A stretch of 37,185 nucleotides of DNA from Ignavibacteriota bacterium (GTDB taxonomy: Bacteria; Bacteroidota; Ignavibacteria; Palsa-1295). Shown here in pieces: positions 33,991 to 37,185 of the stretch. The notes below the pieces were generated by a model. It did not search any database. It saw only the letters and a program-made list of their open reading frames with translations, and was not told the DNA's origin. The position numbers and the translations under genes are program-made. The stretch covers positions 1 to 37,185 of the forward strand of contig PLYO01000040.1 in assembly GCA_003151825.1 (NCBI GenBank). The letters are read 5' to 3'. Every line of letters begins with the position of its first letter. The stretch's first letter is position 1.

Positions 33991-34336
33991 GATCGATCCG
34001 CAATCACTGGCCGATATTCTGCTGGCTTCCCGGCGCGCTATTGAATATGCGGAAGGGATCACCGAAGACTTTTTCTCTACCGATCTCGATTCTCAGGATA
34101 TACTCATCCGCCAGATGACAATCCTCGGAGAAGCATTCCGACGCCTCACTCCTGAATTCAAGGCTACCCATGAAGAACTTTCTTATGGAATTATTATCGC
34201 AATGAGAAATGCACTCGTTCATGATTACGATGGGATTACCCTTCCCGATGTGTGGCTAACAATCAAAGAAGATCTTCCGGAATTAATTCCCCGCATCGAA
34301 GGAATTCTTCGTGATGAATATGGAATTTCGATGTAA
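33983..34336 (+). CDS. hepT: HepT-like HEPN ribonuclease toxin
   Basis: This 117-residue HEPN-domain protein has the toxin motif RNALVHDY: Arg75, four residues, His80, one residue, Tyr82 (RX4HXY). HepT toxins cleave RNA, and Tyr82 is the expected adenylylation target of MntA. The start is set at the ATG at 33983, inside the last codons of mntA. An alternative longer frame begins at 33527 but includes the purA remnant and is rejected. The stop is 15 bases before the purA stop on the opposite strand (34352). Confidence 0.9.
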   Translation: MPEIDPQSLADILLASRRAIEYAEGITEDFFSTDLDSQDILIRQMTILGEAFRRLTPEFKATHEELSYGIIIAMRNALVHDYDGITLPDVWLTIKEDLPELIPRIEGILRDEYGISM

Positions 34337-34351
34337 CAGATTGGATTTCCG

Positions 34352-35740
<1,389 letters not shown>

Positions 35741-35801
35741 TTAAAACGAATCCCACGCCGGTAAGTTTCGAAAATTTTTACATCACCAATGTCAGTGTGT
35801 T

Positions 35802-35886
35802 GTCATTCCCGCGAACGCGGGAATCCAGGCGCGGGGTTACCGCAAGTTTGACACTGGATCTGGATTCCCGCGTTCGCGGGAATGAC
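35802..35886. repeat. Palindromic repeat GTCATTCCCGCG, copy 2
   Basis: The same arms as 33027-33106: GTCATTCCCGCGAACGCGGGAATCCA and a TGGATTCCCGCGTTCGCGGGAATGAC end. The inner ~35 bases differ from copy 1. It lies between purA and the small unknown gene. Confidence 0.9.
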
Positions 35887-35922
35887 ATAATACATGTTTA
35901 TCAAAACTAAAATGACCTTCCC

Positions 35923-36354
35923 TTACATCATCGCCTTCCGGTTGCATCCCGGACCGATCCGATAAATAATTTTTCGGATGGTATCGACTTGAAGATAGGG
36001 ATAAACTGTTTGCAATCGCGCCAGCGCCTCGCAACTTTTCAGCGCCTGCTCGTCGCGCATCGCTTTGAATGCTTTGCGGATAATATGGTCCCGAATCCCC
36101 TTTTCACTGATGAGGTCATGCGCGCGGAGAATTTCATAGAATTCATCCGGGACGAGGTCCGGCACCGGATTATTCCCCGGCATGGCGCCGAGCGAACCGC
36201 TATCCGAAGCAGTGGAAAACGGGCCGTATTGAAAATCGACGAAGTGCGAGGGTTCCTCTGCAGGGTTCGCCGGTCGGAATGAAGTGGAAGGATCGGAAGA
36301 CCGCAGGGCGCCGGCTGTGCGCATCCGAGCGGCGGAAGGAATCATGGTTGACAT
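35923..36354 (-). CDS. Small protein of unknown function
   Basis: The ATG at 36354 (MSTMIPSAARMRTAGALRSS) is preferred to an upstream ATG at 36594, whose extra residues overlap the structured-RNA candidate. The 143-residue protein has a disordered, Pro/Ser-rich N-terminal half (about 1-70) and a helical C-terminal half. That half reads DEFYEILRAHDLISEKGIRDHIIRKAFKAMRDEQ, then a Cys-containing AL-rich helix and RKIIYRIGPGCNRK. I recognise no family. A conserved-looking C-terminal helical domain and the free Cys-containing tail are the notable features. Confidence 0.6.
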   Translation of the reverse strand: MSTMIPSAARMRTAGALRSSDPSTSFRPANPAEEPSHFVDFQYGPFSTASDSGSLGAMPGNNPVPDLVPDEFYEILRAHDLISEKGIRDHIIRKAFKAMRDEQALKSCEALARLQTVYPYLQVDTIRKIIYRIGPGCNRKAMM

Positions 36355-36426
36355 AGTCTTTTCAGAAGTAAGTTGATTAAAGACTCTGTCTGAAGAAAAG
36401 CCTAAAAAATGGTGGTTTGCCGCATC

Positions 36427-36643
36427 GAGCTTCGTCCCGCTCGCTTGCCTACCAGTCCGGGGCTGCGCGTGGAACGTACCGATAATGCTGACCCGATGTA
36501 GCAGATGGCAGCTAATTTTCGCTGCATAACTGCTAACGCATGATCGCTCATGCTCCGGGTACCGCTCAAAGCGGCAAATCCATCGGATGATCACTCATCC
36601 TTCGAAAATCGTCCATTCGGGCGGGATTTCGCCCCCTCGAATG
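36427..36643 (-). ncRNA. Structured RNA candidate upstream of the small unknown gene
   Basis: On the minus strand several stems stack in order: 36643-36614 (ATTCG/CGAAT closed), 36600-36585 (GGATGA-GTGA-TCATCC, a GNRA loop), and 36574-36562 (CCGCT/AGCGG). Then comes a three-way junction: ACCCG (36556-36560) pairs with CGGGT (36491-36495) and encloses GCATGA-GCGA-TCATGC (36538-36553, GNRA) plus a bulged stem (36499-36504 with 36530-36535, inner 36508-36512 with 36521-36525). No known RNA family is recognised. It may be a leader of the following gene. Confidence 0.45.
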
Positions 36644-36956
36644 ACCGATCGTCTATTTTTAGCCTCTCCGAAAAACCGATTAGCACCGATGCCTCTCGAT
36701 TTTCAGACAGAGAACAGTATCAAGTGTCCTTCTGAAATGTATGTTTTTACTATGTTCCTTAGAGACGCTTAAATGACGCCTCTGTAATAAAGACCCGCGA
36801 AACGCGAAAAGGTTACAGCCTTTTGTAAGATTTTTTTGTGACCTGCCTTTTCCGGCACCCTGTTTTGCCCGTTTTTAGGCCATTCCCCGAGTTTCTTCAT
36901 ACAAAAATAATACAAAATTTTGCCTCATCCCGCAAATCCCCTAAAAAATCCTATCC
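36644..36956. other. Non-coding stretch with no recognised feature
   Basis: No gene, rRNA, tRNA or clear hairpin found. There are several A/T-rich runs and short open frames without coding character. Confidence 0.5.
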
Positions 36957-37030
36957 TTGTCAACCAGAAAACAGGTGCTCGAAATGTGTGTGCTCGGTTA
37001 ATACTCATCGAACTTTTCATGAACTTATGC
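36957..37030 (+). repeat. Dispersed repeat, tandem copy 1
   Basis: The blocks TTGTCAACCAGAAA, CAGGTGCTCGAAATGTGTG, ACTCATCG and AACTTTTCATGAACTTATGC match the copies at 37051 and 15315 in the same order. The next copy starts about 103 bases downstream. Confidence 0.75.
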
Positions 37031-37050
37031 AGCTTGGCGATTCCATTCCA

Positions 37051-37132
37051 TTTTCGATAGTTGTCAATAAGAAATAGGTGCTCAAAATGCGTTTTCACGT
37101 TTAATTTTCATTTGACTTTTCATTAATTTCAT
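37051..37132 (+). repeat. Dispersed repeat, tandem copy 2
   Basis: TTTTCGATAGTTGTC, AATAGGTGCTCAAAATGCG, TTTTCACGTTTAATTTTCAT and TTTGACTTTTCATTAATTT are almost identical to the minus-strand copy at 15315-15396 over roughly 75 bases. It runs close to the window edge and any downstream gene is out of view. Confidence 0.85.
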
Positions 37133-37185
37133 AATGAAAACCAATTCGATTTCCATCCCAACATTCGTAATTCGTAATTTGTCAT

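Noticed and set aside
36355..36594. N-terminal extension of the small unknown gene to 36594
   Set aside because: The extension is encoded by the strongly structured candidate RNA and has no protein-like character.

Overview
The window looks like chromosome from an uncultured member of the Bacteroidota/Chlorobi side of the FCB group, most like Ignavibacteria or Kapabacteria. Pointers are three secreted Asp-box (BNR) proteins with type IX secretion C-terminal sorting domains, a GWxTD-type protein, PorT-like outer-membrane barrels, futalosine-pathway menaquinone genes, and a 23S rRNA gene with no 16S beside it. The taxonomic call is inference; no marker was searched.

Layout. 1-949 is the 5' third of a 23S rRNA gene on the minus strand, preceded by a leader of about 450 bases full of hairpins. 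1.6-8.8 kb (minus) carries a patatin-like lipase, an exported protein, and the compact chain serS-lysA-truA-VOC, in which lysA and truA start inside ATGA overlaps; an RmlD-like reductase lies upstream of serS. 8.9-15.1 kb holds two large surface proteins. 15.5-18.3 kb (plus) has an esterase and the coupled pair tdh-mqnD. 18.3-21.6 kb (minus) has two exported proteins and mqnC. 21.7-23.9 kb (plus) has ybjQ, a lone DppB-type permease and an outer-membrane barrel. At 23.9-25.3 kb is a clpB gene reduced to its C-terminal half. 25.5-28.7 kb (plus) has a YetF-like membrane protein, a methyltransferase and an ABC-F protein. 28.7-31.1 kb (minus) has a third surface protein and an AI-2E-family transporter. 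31.2-33.5 kb (plus) has a putative haem lipoprotein, a GWxTD protein and a second VOC protein. 33.5-35.7 kb has a MntA-HepT toxin-antitoxin pair wedged against the 3' end of purA. The rest has a small unknown protein, a structured-RNA candidate and a repeat seen elsewhere in the window.

The window is rich in palindromic repeats of several families. One family is inserted in frame in truA and in the esterase gene, one abuts the broken end of clpB, and one reaches the ribosome-binding site of serS. The most notable locus is the 826-bp MntA-HepT islet. It is bounded by two diverged copies of the purA 3' end that differ only at synonymous third codon positions, with the outer copy carrying its own stop codon. 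This looks like gene-3'-end insertion or replacement without any integrase. The second notable structure is the string of perfect hairpins with GNRA-type tetraloops in the 23S leader.
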